Assembly (NCBI RefSeq): GCF_003337275.1
Contig: NZ_QPJQ01000015.1
Location: forward strand, 1-64,000
Direction of reading: 5' to 3'
Source of the DNA: Marinomonas foliarum
Lineage (GTDB): Bacteria > Pseudomonadota > Gammaproteobacteria > Pseudomonadales > Marinomonadaceae
DNA: 64,000 bases
The translations under genes were made by a program, and so were the position numbers. Within the stretch, counting starts at the first letter, position 1. Each line of letters starts with the position of its first letter. Shown in pieces: positions 9,191-18,177 of this stretch. Under the pieces are notes generated by a model. That model was given only the letters and a program-made list of their open reading frames with translations, searched no databases and had not been told where the DNA came from.

Positions 9191-10348
9191 GTGACCATCT
9201 CTTCTACTCTTACTTCCAAATTGCCATCCGTCGGCACCACTATTTTTACCAGAATGTCAGCATTGGCGGCGGAAAAGGGAGCGATCAATTTGTCGCAAGG
9301 CTTTCCAGATTTTCCGCCTGATGCGCGATTATTGGCGCGTGCCTCGCAGGCGATTTTAACTGGTAATAATCAATACTCGCCCATGACTGGCTTGCCAATA
9401 TTGCGAGGTGCGATTGCCAGCTTGGTAGAGCGTCATTATGGTCGAAAAGTTAACGCACTTAGTGAGATTACAGTGACGAGCGGTGCGTCGGAAGCCATTT
9501 TCGATACGATTGCCGCCTTAGTTCATAACGGCGATGAAGTGATTTTGTTCGATCCCGCTTATGACTTATACGAGCCAGCGGTGACGTTGGCGGGCGGTGT
9601 TTGTAAACGAGTGACGTTAACGGCACCGAATTTTCGCCCTGATTGGCAGGCGTTTGCTGAATTGCTAACGGATAAAACACGCTTGATATTAATCAATACG
9701 CCACACAACCCAACAGGAAGCTGTTGGTTGGCTGAGGATTTAGAATCTTTATGGCGAGCGATTGCGAGCCGAGACATCTATGTACTGTCTGATGAAGTGT
9801 ATGAGTTTATTCATTTTGGTGAATCCGCAGTAAGTGTTCACAAACATGCGGAGCTTTCAAAGCGTAGCCTAGTGGTCTCGTCTTTTGGCAAAAATTTTCA
9901 TTTAACAGGCTGGAAGGTGGGTTATGTTGTGGCGCCAGCGGAATTAACTGTGGAGCTTCGCAAAGTACATCAGTTTGTTTCTTTCTGCACAGCAACGCCT
10001 TTACAACAGGCCTTGGGAGAACACCTAACCGCTGAACCCGAAGCAAGCACTGGCTTGGCCAGCTTTTATCGCCAAAAGCGTGATGTATTGAGAGGCGCAT
10101 TAGCTAGCAGCCGTTTTAAGCTATTGCCTTGTGAAGGCACCTATTTCCAATTATTGGACTATAGCGCGATCAGTGATTTGGACGACGTAGCGTTTTGCGA
10201 ATGGCTTATTGATCAAGTCGGCGTAGCCGCGATTCCAGTGAGCGTTTTTTACCAGCAAGCGCCAAGAGATCAGCGCATAATTCGTCTGTGTTTCGCTAAA
10301 GAAGAAATTACTCTATTAGAAGCCGCTCGTCGTTTAAGTGAGCTTTAA
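9191..10348 (+). CDS. ybdL: PLP-dependent methionine/aromatic aminotransferase (YbdL-like)
   Basis: 385-residue class I/II aminotransferase. Motifs in order: INLSQGFPDFPPD (substrate end), QYSPMTGLPILRGAIA, TVTSGASEAIF, INTPHNPTGS, YVLSDEVYEF (the Asp that pairs with PLP) and SSFGKNFHLTGWKVGY with the Schiff-base lysine. The SSFGK plus HLTGWKVGY form is that of YbdL-type methionine aminotransferases and related kynurenine aminotransferases. Start is a GTG at 9191 with a weak AAGG upstream. Cytosolic; converts methionine or aromatic amino acids to 2-oxo acids. Monocistronic, bounded by terminators on both sides. Confidence 0.88.
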   Translation: MTISSTLTSKLPSVGTTIFTRMSALAAEKGAINLSQGFPDFPPDARLLARASQAILTGNNQYSPMTGLPILRGAIASLVERHYGRKVNALSEITVTSGASEAIFDTIAALVHNGDEVILFDPAYDLYEPAVTLAGGVCKRVTLTAPNFRPDWQAFAELLTDKTRLILINTPHNPTGSCWLAEDLESLWRAIASRDIYVLSDEVYEFIHFGESAVSVHKHAELSKRSLVVSSFGKNFHLTGWKVGYVVAPAELTVELRKVHQFVSFCTATPLQQALGEHLTAEPEASTGLASFYRQKRDVLRGALASSRFKLLPCEGTYFQLLDYSAISDLDDVAFCEWLIDQVGVAAIPVSVFYQQAPRDQRIIRLCFAKEEITLLEAARRLSEL

Positions 10349-10358
10349 TTAAATAAAA

Positions 10359-10392
10359 AAGCCAACATCGGTGTTTGTCACCTAGTTGGCTT
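10359..10392. terminator. Bidirectional terminator between convergent genes
   Basis: Outer stem AAGCCAAC (10359-10366) with GTTGGCTT (10385-10392), inner GGTG/CACC pairing, A-run before and T-run after. It can serve both the aminotransferase gene and the convergent GFA gene. Confidence 0.75.
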
Positions 10393-10419
10393 TTATTGAC
10401 CGCTTATTTTAGTAGTTAT

Positions 10420-10827
10420 TTAGCTTGGCATGGTTTCGAACGCAGCCACATCGCTTAAGTGATCATCCCAGTTGCCTTTGCTATCCATGAATATATGCGC
10501 TTGCGGCGTTATATCGACATCTGTATCTAAGCAGCCTGCCGGTACCACAACCAAACCACGACTTTTCGCATCGGTAGGGACATTGGAGCCACAAACAGAG
10601 CAAAATGTACGAGCAAAGTTTGTGTCTTCTAATCGATAAAAGCTGAGTTTGTCTTCGCCGCTTAACCAATTTAAGGTCGCGCCTGGCGCAAAAAGGTTAG
10701 CACAATGCGCTGTACCAGAGGTTTTTCTACAACGGCTACAGTGACAAAGGAAAAACTTCTTAAATTCACCTTCCAGTTCAAATTTAACCGCACCACATAA
10801 GCAAGATCCAGTATGAAGATGGCTCAT
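10420..10827 (-). CDS. GFA/CENP-V family zinc protein
   Basis: 135 residues of the glutathione-dependent formaldehyde-activating (GFA) fold. Zinc-ligand cysteines are seen in GSCLCGAVKFE, CHCSRCRKTSG and FCSVCGSN, the standard arrangement. Members are small cytosolic carbon-sulfur lyase-like proteins; most have no proven reaction, so a role in S-hydroxymethylglutathione chemistry is not assured. ATG 10827 is chosen because GGAG lies 9 nt upstream; the longer frame would need a TTG at 10842. The stop-side terminator is shared with the aminotransferase gene. Confidence 0.85.
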   Translation of the reverse strand: MSHLHTGSCLCGAVKFELEGEFKKFFLCHCSRCRKTSGTAHCANLFAPGATLNWLSGEDKLSFYRLEDTNFARTFCSVCGSNVPTDAKSRGLVVVPAGCLDTDVDITPQAHIFMDSKGNWDDHLSDVAAFETMPS

Positions 10828-10858
10828 TATTGCATGCTCCAAACAAAGAGTTTTTTAA

Positions 10859-11134
10859 TTATACGCCGACTGAAAACATGCCTTCTAAGTCATGTTTTGA
10901 ATAAGCACGAAACGCCAACATAGTTTCTGTTTTTAAAATGTTATCGATCTGTGCAAGGTGCTGTGTCACCAATTCAGATAGTTGATCATTTGTCTGCACA
11001 CGAGCAATGGCGGTAATGTCGTATGAACCGCTTACAGAATACACTTCAGATAAACCTTCAATAGAAGCCAATTTTTCAGCGACTTGGTTGATGTACTTTT
11101 TCTCAACAGAAAGCATGATAATCGCGGTAACCAT
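10859..11134 (-). CDS. Stand-alone Lrp/AsnC ligand-binding (RAM) domain protein
   Basis: 91 residues matching only the C-terminal half of Lrp/AsnC regulators: MVTAIIMLSVE, VAEKLASIEGLSEVYSVSGSYDI and the final LAFRAYSKHDLEGMF. There is no DNA-binding domain, so it cannot bind DNA alone. Such SraA-like proteins form (alpha-beta sandwich) oligomers that bind amino acids and may pair with full-length Lrp proteins. It lies upstream of the GFA gene on the same strand with a 31-bp gap. Lrp/AsnC full-length protein is encoded 4.5 kb away at 15665. Confidence 0.88.
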   Translation of the reverse strand: MVTAIIMLSVEKKYINQVAEKLASIEGLSEVYSVSGSYDITAIARVQTNDQLSELVTQHLAQIDNILKTETMLAFRAYSKHDLEGMFSVGV

Positions 11135-11594
11135 AGAATGTCCTTTTTGGATTGTTAATGTACGCTGAGGCTTGAATGAAAAGAGACGTCAGCGAATAGA
11201 GGGAATTAAAGCACCTTAAGTGTCTATTTACAAAGGCGCAAAGAGGGAAGTTAAGTGGATAAATGGGAAAGTTAGAACGGCGAAAAAAGTGGTTCTAAGG
11301 AGGAAAACGACATGTTTGAGTCATATAGTTTGAAAGGTGAGAAATATTTAGCCATAAAGTTCTATAAGAAAACTTTATAGCAATCGCGAAAGTTATATTT
11401 TCTTTGATCTGCTTACTTAACTATTCATTTGTTTACGCAATAGTTTTGAAAAAAAACGCTAGACTCATTTGATTACATATTGGCACGGAAAAAAAACGGT
11501 AAGAGATTTAGTGCTTTTGGTATGCTTTATCTACGTCTTGGGGTGAGCATTCATAATGCCTAATACATATAAAATCATTTCTTAGAGGTAGAAA
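11135..11594. other. 460-bp intergenic region with one candidate small ORF
   Basis: Separates the divergent RAM-domain gene and the GAF-EAL gene. It holds their promoters, not precisely locatable, and the candidate small ORF at 11312-11380. The rest, mainly AT-rich sequence from 11380 to 11594, shows no other feature that I can support. Confidence 0.6.
11312..11380 (+). CDS. Candidate 22-residue small protein or leader peptide
   Basis: ATG at 11312 is preceded by the full consensus TAAGGAGG (11296-11303) with ideal 8-nt spacing, the best Shine-Dalgarno in the region. It encodes 22 residues (MFESYSLKGEKYLAIKFYKK then TL) and stops at 11378-11380. The last codons form an 8-bp inverted repeat (11354-11361 with 11371-11378), so translation would disrupt a hairpin. 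It could be a leader peptide for the GAF-EAL gene 215 bp downstream, or a basic small protein. No homologue is recognised. Confidence 0.4.
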   Translation: MFESYSLKGEKYLAIKFYKKTL

Positions 11595-12875
11595 GTGTTC
11601 GAGACAAGTACAGCAGAAATAAATAGTAGCGTCGATTTAATGATGTCTATTTTGGGTGTTCAGAATCAAAGCAGAATGGATGCGGAACTCTTAGCAGGTT
11701 CCTTTAATTATGATTTGGAGCATCTAGTACAAGCTATTCGACAGCATTTAGGGATGGACGTCGCGTTTTTGTCTCGTTTTCATAACGGTCATCGTGAAAT
11801 GTTGTATGTCGATAAAAAAGACATTTGTAATGGTTCACTTAATAAAGGTCATAAGGATAAAAACGAAGAAACTTATTGCCAGCTAATTGCCGAAGAAAAA
11901 CTGCCGAGAATTATTCCTGATACGTCGCAGAATGAAATAACCAAAGCGTTAGCGGTAACAAAAATTTTAAATATAGGCAGTTATATTGGAGTGCCTATCT
12001 ATCTCTCAGATGGTTATCTTTATGGTACTTTGTGTTGCTTCAGTGAGAAGGCTGATGAGTCATTGACGAATAAAGACCTTTCAATGTTAACGCTGTTTGC
12101 AAAAATTTCGGCTCGTAATATCGAAAAAGAACTGACCGCATCAAGATTACGAGAAGCTGCATGTGACAATATTTTTGACATTATAAATAACTGTAAGCTA
12201 TCCATTGTATTGCAGCCAATCTATGATTTTAAAGCCAAATCTATTAAGGGCTTCGAATGTTTGTCTCGCTTTCAAGTCGAGCCATATCGTTCCCCTGATT
12301 ATTGGTTCAATCAGGCAAACATATCAGGTGTTGGTGAAGCACTAGAGCTATTTGCTATTGAAGAATCATTAAGTTTATTACCGCTTATTCCTGAACAATA
12401 TTATATAACACTGAATGTTTCTCCTAAGCACCTTACATCACTTTACTTACAATCTATGTTAGACAAAGCGCCTCTGCATCGTATTGTTTTAGAAGTAACC
12501 GAGCGAGAATCTATTCCAGACTATAAGGCGTTTAGAAATGCCATTCAGCACTTTCGAGACAGAGGCATGCGCCTTGCTGTTGACGATGCAGGGGCCGGCT
12601 TTGCCAGCTTCCAGCATATATTGGAGCTGGAGGCCGATATCATTAAATTAGATAGAAGCTTAATCGCTAATATCAATTCAGATCATAGAAAGAGAGCCTT
12701 GGTTGCCGCACTCATTGGCTTCGCGAAAGAAACCAAAAGCACAGTTTTAGGCGAGGGAGTGGAGACCTTAGCGGAGCTAGAAGTGCTGCAAGAATTGGGC
12801 GCACAAAAAATTCAGGGTTATTTCTTCTGTCATCCTCTACCGCTTAAAGACGTGCTGGCTTTTTGTGAGGCTTGA
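11595..12875 (+). CDS. GAF-EAL domain c-di-GMP phosphodiesterase
   Basis: 426 residues, no membrane segment. A GAF-like sensory domain covers about 30-180 (SYIGVPIYLSDGYLYGTLCC) and an EAL domain about 195-420. The signature is ECLSR rather than EALLR, keeping the metal-binding Glu. Other catalytic residues are present: NVSP, EVTERE, DDAGAGFAS (in place of DDFGTG), IKLDRS, GEGVE and QGYFF. Likely an active cytosolic phosphodiesterase lowering c-di-GMP in response to a small ligand. Start is GTG at 11595 after AGAGGTAG. The stop codon is part of its terminator hairpin. Confidence 0.9.
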   Translation: MFETSTAEINSSVDLMMSILGVQNQSRMDAELLAGSFNYDLEHLVQAIRQHLGMDVAFLSRFHNGHREMLYVDKKDICNGSLNKGHKDKNEETYCQLIAEEKLPRIIPDTSQNEITKALAVTKILNIGSYIGVPIYLSDGYLYGTLCCFSEKADESLTNKDLSMLTLFAKISARNIEKELTASRLREAACDNIFDIINNCKLSIVLQPIYDFKAKSIKGFECLSRFQVEPYRSPDYWFNQANISGVGEALELFAIEESLSLLPLIPEQYYITLNVSPKHLTSLYLQSMLDKAPLHRIVLEVTERESIPDYKAFRNAIQHFRDRGMRLAVDDAGAGFASFQHILELEADIIKLDRSLIANINSDHRKRALVAALIGFAKETKSTVLGEGVETLAELEVLQELGAQKIQGYFFCHPLPLKDVLAFCEA

Positions 12876-12897
12876 AGGCTTGTTTTAAGCCTTTTTC
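12875..12897 (+). terminator. Terminator overlapping the GAF-EAL stop codon
   Basis: 7-bp stem AAGGCTT/AAGCCTT (12875-12881 and 12887-12893) with U-tract immediately after; the last base of the stop codon is in the stem. Confidence 0.7.
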
Positions 12898-13090
12898 TGG
12901 TACCTATTAAGTGTCACTAATGTACATTTCTTGCTCTTATCTCCCTGTAAAGTAACGTAGTCTTTTCCTATCAAACCAAAGAAAATGGTTTTTATGCACT
13001 ATAATGGCATGTACTATGCGTGACTTTTATTTTAGCGCTGTGATGATTTGCGGGTTAAAACAACGATGACAAATGGAATGAGAGAGTCTT

Positions 13091-14380
13091 ATGAATACAA
13101 CGTTTAAAGTGTTACTTGGGATGGGGCTCGGCATCATTGTTGGCTTGATCCTCAATTTAACGGGGCTAAATGCCGATGGGACATGGGCGAACAGTTACTT
13201 AACGGATGGCTTGTTTAAAGTCGTTGGTACAATGTTCGTTAACGCCCTGAAAATGCTTGTTGTACCTTTGGTTTTCTTCTCATTGGTCTGTGGTGTGTGT
13301 GGCATTGGTGACATCAAGTTACTGGGAAGGATTGGGTCTAAATCGTTCGTTCTTTACCTTCTGACAACGGCCATTGCCATTGCCGCAGCGCTGACTATTG
13401 CCACCGCTTTTGGTATTGGTGAAGGCATGAATGCCGAGTCCTCTGTGACCTTCACAGGGAAAGACTCTCCACCATTATCGACGGTATTGATTAATATCGT
13501 TCCTTCAAATCCTATTAGCGCCATGGCGCAAGGTGACATGCTTCCGGTGATCTTTTTCTCGATCATGTTTGGTGTAAGCATCTTAATGGTAGGACAAAAA
13601 GCTAAGGTTGTTAGCGATTTCATTGAGTCATTAAACGACATAATGATGAAGATGGTCACCATTATTATGGAAGTGGCGCCGTATGCCGTGTTCTGTCTTA
13701 TCGCTAGAGCCATAGCGGATTTGGGGATGGATTTACTCGCTCAGTTGTTGGGTTATGTATTGGTGCTGATTGGCGTCTTGTTCTTCCATTTATTTGTGAC
13801 TTTGCAAGTGATCCTGAAAGTCTTGTCTGGCTTGAGCCCAATTACTTTCATGAAGAAAATGCGTAACACGCAAGTGTTTGCTTTTAGTACATCCAGTTCA
13901 AACGCGACGATTCCTGTTACCTTGCGTGCGGTGACAAAACGCCTTGGCGTGAAAAACTCGGTAGCGTCTTTTACTGTACCGTTTGGTGCGACCATCAACA
14001 TGGATGGTACTGCCATTATGCAGGGTGTCGCGACGGTCTTTATTGCCAATATTTATAATGTAGAGCTTGGTATGATGGGTTACCTAACGGTGATCTTAAT
14101 GTCTGTACTGGCATCGATTGGTACCGCAGGCGTTCCTGGTGTTGGCTTGATTATGCTATCTATGGTGTTTGCTCAAGTAGGCTTACCAATCGAAGGTATT
14201 GGCTTGATTTTGGGTGTGGACCGCTTGTTAGACATGATTCGTACTGCGGTTAACGTGTCTGGTGATGCTGTAGTGTCTACTGTGGTTGCTAAGAGCGAAG
14301 GACAGTTAGACGAAAGTGTCTACAATGATCCTAATGCGGGTAATCAGTCTGAAATGCATTTAGAAACCAAACAGAGCTAA
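13091..14380 (+). CDS. Sodium/proton dicarboxylate (or glutamate) symporter, DAACS family
   Basis: 429-residue inner-membrane carrier of the GltP/DctA/SstT fold. Signatures are the serine-rich hairpin AFSTSSSNATIPVT and GATINMDGTAIMQGVATVF, with GTAGVPGVG in HP2 and DMIRTAVNVSGDA in TM8 (substrate-binding Asp/Arg/Asn region). It imports dicarboxylates or acidic amino acids with Na+ or H+. The arginine in TM8 favours acidic substrates. Start ATG has GAGAGAG upstream. Monocistronic, with a terminator after it. Exact substrate not deducible. Confidence 0.9.
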   Translation: MNTTFKVLLGMGLGIIVGLILNLTGLNADGTWANSYLTDGLFKVVGTMFVNALKMLVVPLVFFSLVCGVCGIGDIKLLGRIGSKSFVLYLLTTAIAIAAALTIATAFGIGEGMNAESSVTFTGKDSPPLSTVLINIVPSNPISAMAQGDMLPVIFFSIMFGVSILMVGQKAKVVSDFIESLNDIMMKMVTIIMEVAPYAVFCLIARAIADLGMDLLAQLLGYVLVLIGVLFFHLFVTLQVILKVLSGLSPITFMKKMRNTQVFAFSTSSSNATIPVTLRAVTKRLGVKNSVASFTVPFGATINMDGTAIMQGVATVFIANIYNVELGMMGYLTVILMSVLASIGTAGVPGVGLIMLSMVFAQVGLPIEGIGLILGVDRLLDMIRTAVNVSGDAVVSTVVAKSEGQLDESVYNDPNAGNQSEMHLETKQS

Positions 14381-14431
14381 TAACGGTTAGTATCAGAGGA
14401 TTCTCTGAACAAACGAATCGTCTAAATAGAG

Positions 14432-14467
14432 AAGAGCGCAGCCCTCAAGGGTAAGCGCTCTTTTTTT
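14432..14467 (+). terminator. Rho-independent terminator after the symporter
   Basis: Stem AAGAGCGC/GCGCTCTT (14432-14439 and 14455-14462) with extra internal pairing, then a run of Ts. On the other strand it can also end the convergent alcohol dehydrogenase transcript. Confidence 0.85.
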
Positions 14468-14483
14468 ACATGCGATACAGAGG

Positions 14484-15524
14484 TTAAAAACGTGTAACGA
14501 CAGTCACGCCCGGTGGGTTGATCTTGTCTATGTTGGTTAGCGCTGCAATGGATTCTTCTAGGCTGATGGTGCGGCCAAGTAGTTTTTCTGGGCTGAGTTT
14601 TCCTGACTTAATCATCGACAACATGGCATCGTAACGGAACGCCTGCATGCCGTGACTGCCAATAATTTCTAATTCATGAGCGATAACCAGATTCATTGGA
14701 ATCGGTGGAGTTGCTTGATCTGCTAACAGCAAGCCGACCTGAACGTGCTTGCCTAGCTTTTTTAAACTCTTAATGGAGTTTATGCAGGTTGTTGGGTGGC
14801 CTAAAGCATCGATTGATACATGAGCTCCGCCACGGGTGATCTCTTTAATTGCTTCTGTTACATCAGCCACGCTGGTGGCATTAATGGTCGCGTAAGCGCC
14901 TAGGGCTTTTGCTAATTCAAGTTTGTCGTCTGTCACGTCCACCGCAATCACATTGGCACCAATGCTGTTGGCAATCATGATGGCTGACAAGCCAACACCG
15001 CCACAACCATGCACAGCCACCCATTGTCCTGCACTGACTTTACCCTGATCGACAACCGCTCTAAACGAGGTCACAAAGCGACAGCCAAGGCTAGCCGCTG
15101 TGGTGAAGTCTATGCTTTCTGGCAAGGTAACAAGGTTCACATCCGCATTGTGAATAGAGACGTATTCGGCAAAAGAGCCCCAGTGAGTGAATCCTGGTTG
15201 TGTTTGATTACCACAGACTTGATGATTGCCACCGTGACATTCAGGACAAGAGCCACAGCCGCTAACAAAGGGCACAGTAACTCGGTCACCGACTTTAAAA
15301 CGCTGAACATCTTTGCCTACGGCTTCAATAACACCTGCAAACTCATGACCTGGAACGTGTGGCAGCACAATGTCTGGATCGTGTCCCATCCAGCCATGCC
15401 AATCACTGCGGCAAACACCTGTCGCTTCAACTTTGATCACCACGCCATGATTTTCTGGCGTTGGATCTTCGACATTCATAATTTTAGGTGTGGCTGAAAA
15501 GCTTTCGTAGACAACGGCTTTCAT
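14484..15524 (-). CDS. Zinc-dependent medium-chain alcohol dehydrogenase
   Basis: 346 residues of the MDR superfamily. Catalytic zinc ligands: Cys in [10 protein letters not shown] and His/Glu in [10 protein letters not shown]. Structural zinc cysteines: [19 protein letters not shown](P)-binding glycine motif: GCGGVGLSA. The [12 protein letters not shown] segment is found in a subgroup annotated as zinc alcohol dehydrogenases with unknown alcohol. Divergent from an Lrp/AsnC regulator 141 bp away, which probably controls it. Cytosolic oxidation or reduction of an alcohol/aldehyde pair; substrate unknown. Confidence 0.88.
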   Translation of the reverse strand: MKAVVYESFSATPKIMNVEDPTPENHGVVIKVEATGVCRSDWHGWMGHDPDIVLPHVPGHEFAGVIEAVGKDVQRFKVGDRVTVPFVSGCGSCPECHGGNHQVCGNQTQPGFTHWGSFAEYVSIHNADVNLVTLPESIDFTTAASLGCRFVTSFRAVVDQGKVSAGQWVAVHGCGGVGLSAIMIANSIGANVIAVDVTDDKLELAKALGAYATINATSVADVTEAIKEITRGGAHVSIDALGHPTTCINSIKSLKKLGKHVQVGLLLADQATPPIPMNLVIAHELEIIGSHGMQAFRYDAMLSMIKSGKLSPEKLLGRTISLEESIAALTNIDKINPPGVTVVTRF

Positions 15525-15664
15525 GGTGTTCTCCTTTGGTGATCAATACGTCAGCCTAATAGACTACTGAATATAGAAGAAATTACCTTGCTCTTTTCCT
15601 TGTATATCAGCGAACTTAAGAAATACTATTTCAGATATGAGGTTAATAAGAGGGGAATCTTTCA

Positions 15665-16126
15665 ATGGTGGCTTTGGATAAGGTAGACACTGATATTGTT
15701 CGACGTATGCAGCAAGATGGTAAGCTGACTAACGCAAAATTAGCCAGCGAACTTTCATTAAGTGAAACACCCTGTTGGCGCCGGCTAAAACGCCTCGAGG
15801 AAGAGGGTATTATTACCGATTATCAGGCGAACCTTGACCGACGTAAGTTAGGCTTTGGGGTGATGGCGTTTGTGCAGTTGACCTGTAATCAGCACGATGC
15901 AGAAATCACTCAAACTTTCGAACAGATGATCCAGCAGTGTGACAATGTTTTGTCTTGTCATAACACCACAGGTGCGGCGGATTTTTTACTGCAAGTGGTT
16001 GCTAAAGATTTAGACGATTACAGCCGCTTTGTGGATCAAGTTCTGAGAAAATTACCGGGTGTGTCTGCAATCGCTTCGAATATCTCTTTGCGAGAACTAA
16101 AAGCATCAACGCGGTTGCCAGTATAA
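15665..16126 (+). CDS. Lrp/AsnC-family transcriptional regulator
   Basis: 153 residues. N-terminal winged HTH: LDKVDTDIVRRMQQDG, LTNAKLASELSLSETPCWRRLKRLEEEGII. C-terminal RAM domain: GFGVMAFVQLTC through LPGVSAIASNISLRELK. Family members are dimers or octamers that bind amino acids and regulate adjacent genes. Here the target is probably the divergent alcohol dehydrogenase gene. The start is ATG 15665 with AGGGGAAT upstream. Confidence 0.93.
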   Translation: MVALDKVDTDIVRRMQQDGKLTNAKLASELSLSETPCWRRLKRLEEEGIITDYQANLDRRKLGFGVMAFVQLTCNQHDAEITQTFEQMIQQCDNVLSCHNTTGAADFLLQVVAKDLDDYSRFVDQVLRKLPGVSAIASNISLRELKASTRLPV

Positions 16127-16156
16127 TGACTGTATTTTAGAGAAGATGCAGATAAT

Positions 16157-16186
16157 ACAAAGCCAACTGGTAAGGGTTGGCTTTGT
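16157..16186. terminator. Hairpin between convergent Lrp and adhP genes
   Basis: Perfect 11-bp stem (16157-16167 and 16176-16186) with 8-nt loop; only a short, mixed T-tract follows, so termination efficiency is uncertain. Confidence 0.65.
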
Positions 16187-16212
16187 GCTTCACACGCCAG
16201 AAAAACAAACAA

Positions 16213-17223
16213 TCACAAGGTCATTACAATACGGCCTGTGATTTCACCTTTTTCCATATCGGCAAAAATCTCATTAATATCATCCAGTGTTTTTTCTGCA
16301 ATAATGGCTTTGACCTTACCTCGTGCGGCAAATTCCAAGCACTCTTCTAGATCTTTACGAGTACCAACGATGGAACCAACTACGCTGACACCATTAAGCA
16401 CCGTGTTAAAAATTGGCAACGGCATGTCTTCTGGCGGCAAACCTACCAAGACACATTTACCGCCACGTCGAATGACGTCATAGCTCTGTCTGAAGCCCGC
16501 TTTGCTGACAGCAGTACAAACGGTGGCATGAACACCTGAGGTTGTGTCTAGAATTTCTTTTACGACATCGTCGGTTTTGAAATCGAAGAAATATTCTGCA
16601 CCTAATGACATCGCCAAGTCACGTTTGGCTGCGCCCGTATCAACCGCAACGACTCGAAATCCCATGGCAACAGCGTATTGCACGGCTAAATGGCCTAGAC
16701 CGCCAATACCAAATAGAGCGACCCAATCGCCAGGTTTTGCGCCAGAGACTTTGAGCGCTTTATAGGTCGTCACACCGGCACAGAATAACGGCGCTGCTTC
16801 AACATAACCTAAGCCTTCCGGTACTTTAACCACATATTCAGCATGAGCCGCGCAGTATTCAGCGTAACCACCATCGACGGAATAACCAGCATTTTGCTGC
16901 GAAAGGCATAAGTTTTCGTTGCCTGTTAAGCAATATTCACAATGTCCGCAGGCGCTGTACAACCAAGGAATGCCGACTCGATCTCCCAAGACCAAATGCT
17001 TTACCGCACTGCCGACTTCAACAATCTCACCTACGCCTTCGTGACCAGGGATAAAGGGCAGGGTAGGTTTTACAGGCCAATCTCCATGACAAGCATGTAA
17101 ATCCGTATGGCAAACGCCACAAGCATGAATCTTGACGAGTACTTGATGTGGTTCAACATTAGGTTTAGCCACATCCTCAATGTTTAGAATGGCACCAAAT
17201 TTACTGGCTACAGCTGCTTTCAT
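16213..17223 (-). CDS. adhP: Zinc alcohol dehydrogenase, AdhP type
   Basis: 336 residues. Catalytic zinc: [16 protein letters not shown] and [13 protein letters not shown]. Structural zinc: [15 protein letters not shown]. Cofactor fold: [13 protein letters not shown]. The sequence [16 protein letters not shown] and [12 protein letters not shown] closely follow E. coli AdhP, a propanol-preferring ethanol dehydrogenase. ATG 17223 ([11 protein letters not shown]) is chosen because TGGAG lies 7 nt upstream; the longer frame starts inside that Shine-Dalgarno. Monocistronic and unrelated in sequence detail to the other alcohol dehydrogenase at 14484. Confidence 0.92.
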   Translation of the reverse strand: MKAAVASKFGAILNIEDVAKPNVEPHQVLVKIHACGVCHTDLHACHGDWPVKPTLPFIPGHEGVGEIVEVGSAVKHLVLGDRVGIPWLYSACGHCEYCLTGNENLCLSQQNAGYSVDGGYAEYCAAHAEYVVKVPEGLGYVEAAPLFCAGVTTYKALKVSGAKPGDWVALFGIGGLGHLAVQYAVAMGFRVVAVDTGAAKRDLAMSLGAEYFFDFKTDDVVKEILDTTSGVHATVCTAVSKAGFRQSYDVIRRGGKCVLVGLPPEDMPLPIFNTVLNGVSVVGSIVGTRKDLEECLEFAARGKVKAIIAEKTLDDINEIFADMEKGEITGRIVMTL

Positions 17224-17483
17224 AACAAACTCCATCTTTTTATTTAATTAGACGCAATGCTATGTAGTCATAGTGGCACAGAGGAGGAGCGCAAGAGCTG
17301 CTTTAGATCAAGGGTTAGGCCTAATTTTTATAAAGAAAAGAGGCTTTGTAAGGCCGTCTCTACTTTCTGCAGCAAACATGCAGTCTAAGTGCATCTACAG
17401 AAATACGGTTGTTTTTAATCAAGCCATCGCCAAGTATGTATGTAGCAACACGGAATAAAAGTAACGCTAATTAGGAGGAACAT

Positions 17484-17936
17484 ATGCAAAATCAAACTGC
17501 ACAAGCCCACCACATTACAGACATTATTAAAGTGATGAACGGCGGTATTGAATTCTACCAAGAAGCGAAAACTAAACTTGATAACAGTACTTACCAAGCT
17601 TTCTTTGATCGTATGATTGGCGCTAAAGCAGAAGCGGTGCAAGAGCTACAACCCTTCGCTATTGATCAACAAGGCGAAGTCGAAAATGACACTAGCAACA
17701 TGGTGAAAGCGCGCCAATCGTACACGAAGCTGTTGGCTAAGATCTCTGGTGATTCGACTACGTTTACTTATATTGATCAGCTTGAGGAAGTGGAAGATAA
17801 GGTTCTAGAAGAACTTGATTTGGCGCTAGAGCGAAAGCAAGCTCAAGACTGTGATGTTACCTTGCGTCGCGTTAAAGTCAGAATGAAAGAGTGCCATGAT
17901 GAGATGAAGGCACTACAAGTCGCAGCTCAACATTAA
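17484..17936 (+). CDS. DUF2383 four-helix-bundle protein (PA2169-like)
   Basis: 150 residues, all helical and highly charged, with ferritin-like spacing: INDVIKVMNGGIEFYQEAK-like start (here ITDIIKVMNGGIEFYQ), then EVEDKVLEELDLALE and MKECHDEMKALQ. It matches the PA2169/DUF2383 family of small four-helix proteins seen in stress or biofilm regulons of gammaproteobacteria; biochemical function is unknown. A consensus AGGAGG sits 5 nt before ATG, which suggests high expression. Monocistronic with a strong terminator. Confidence 0.82.
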   Translation: MQNQTAQAHHITDIIKVMNGGIEFYQEAKTKLDNSTYQAFFDRMIGAKAEAVQELQPFAIDQQGEVENDTSNMVKARQSYTKLLAKISGDSTTFTYIDQLEEVEDKVLEELDLALERKQAQDCDVTLRRVKVRMKECHDEMKALQVAAQH

Positions 17937-18030
17937 TGATATAGGGTGAGAAGCCGCGTTTTAGCCTTTGATTTGCTTTTACCTAAGGCAAAAACTTAGG
18001 GTAAGCGTTGCGGAACATTATTAGTATTGT

Positions 18031-18073
18031 AAAGCCAGCATGGGTAGATTAGGGGTCCATGCTGGCTTTTTTC
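18031..18073 (+). terminator. Rho-independent terminator after DUF2383 gene
   Basis: 13-bp perfect stem (18031-18043 and 18057-18069) followed by a T-run. Confidence 0.9.
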
Positions 18074-18177
18074 ATTTCTAATCATAGAGTTAGTGTGTAA
18101 ATCACAGAAGTCACGTCAGGTCATGCAGGTTGCTATTCTTATCAGCTTTTGTCAGGGTGTAAGAAGAGGAGGCTTTT

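Noticed and set aside
15009-15497. 162-codon + strand frame antisense to the alcohol dehydrogenase
   Set aside because: Entirely within a well-supported MDR gene; no ribosome site or recognisable domain.
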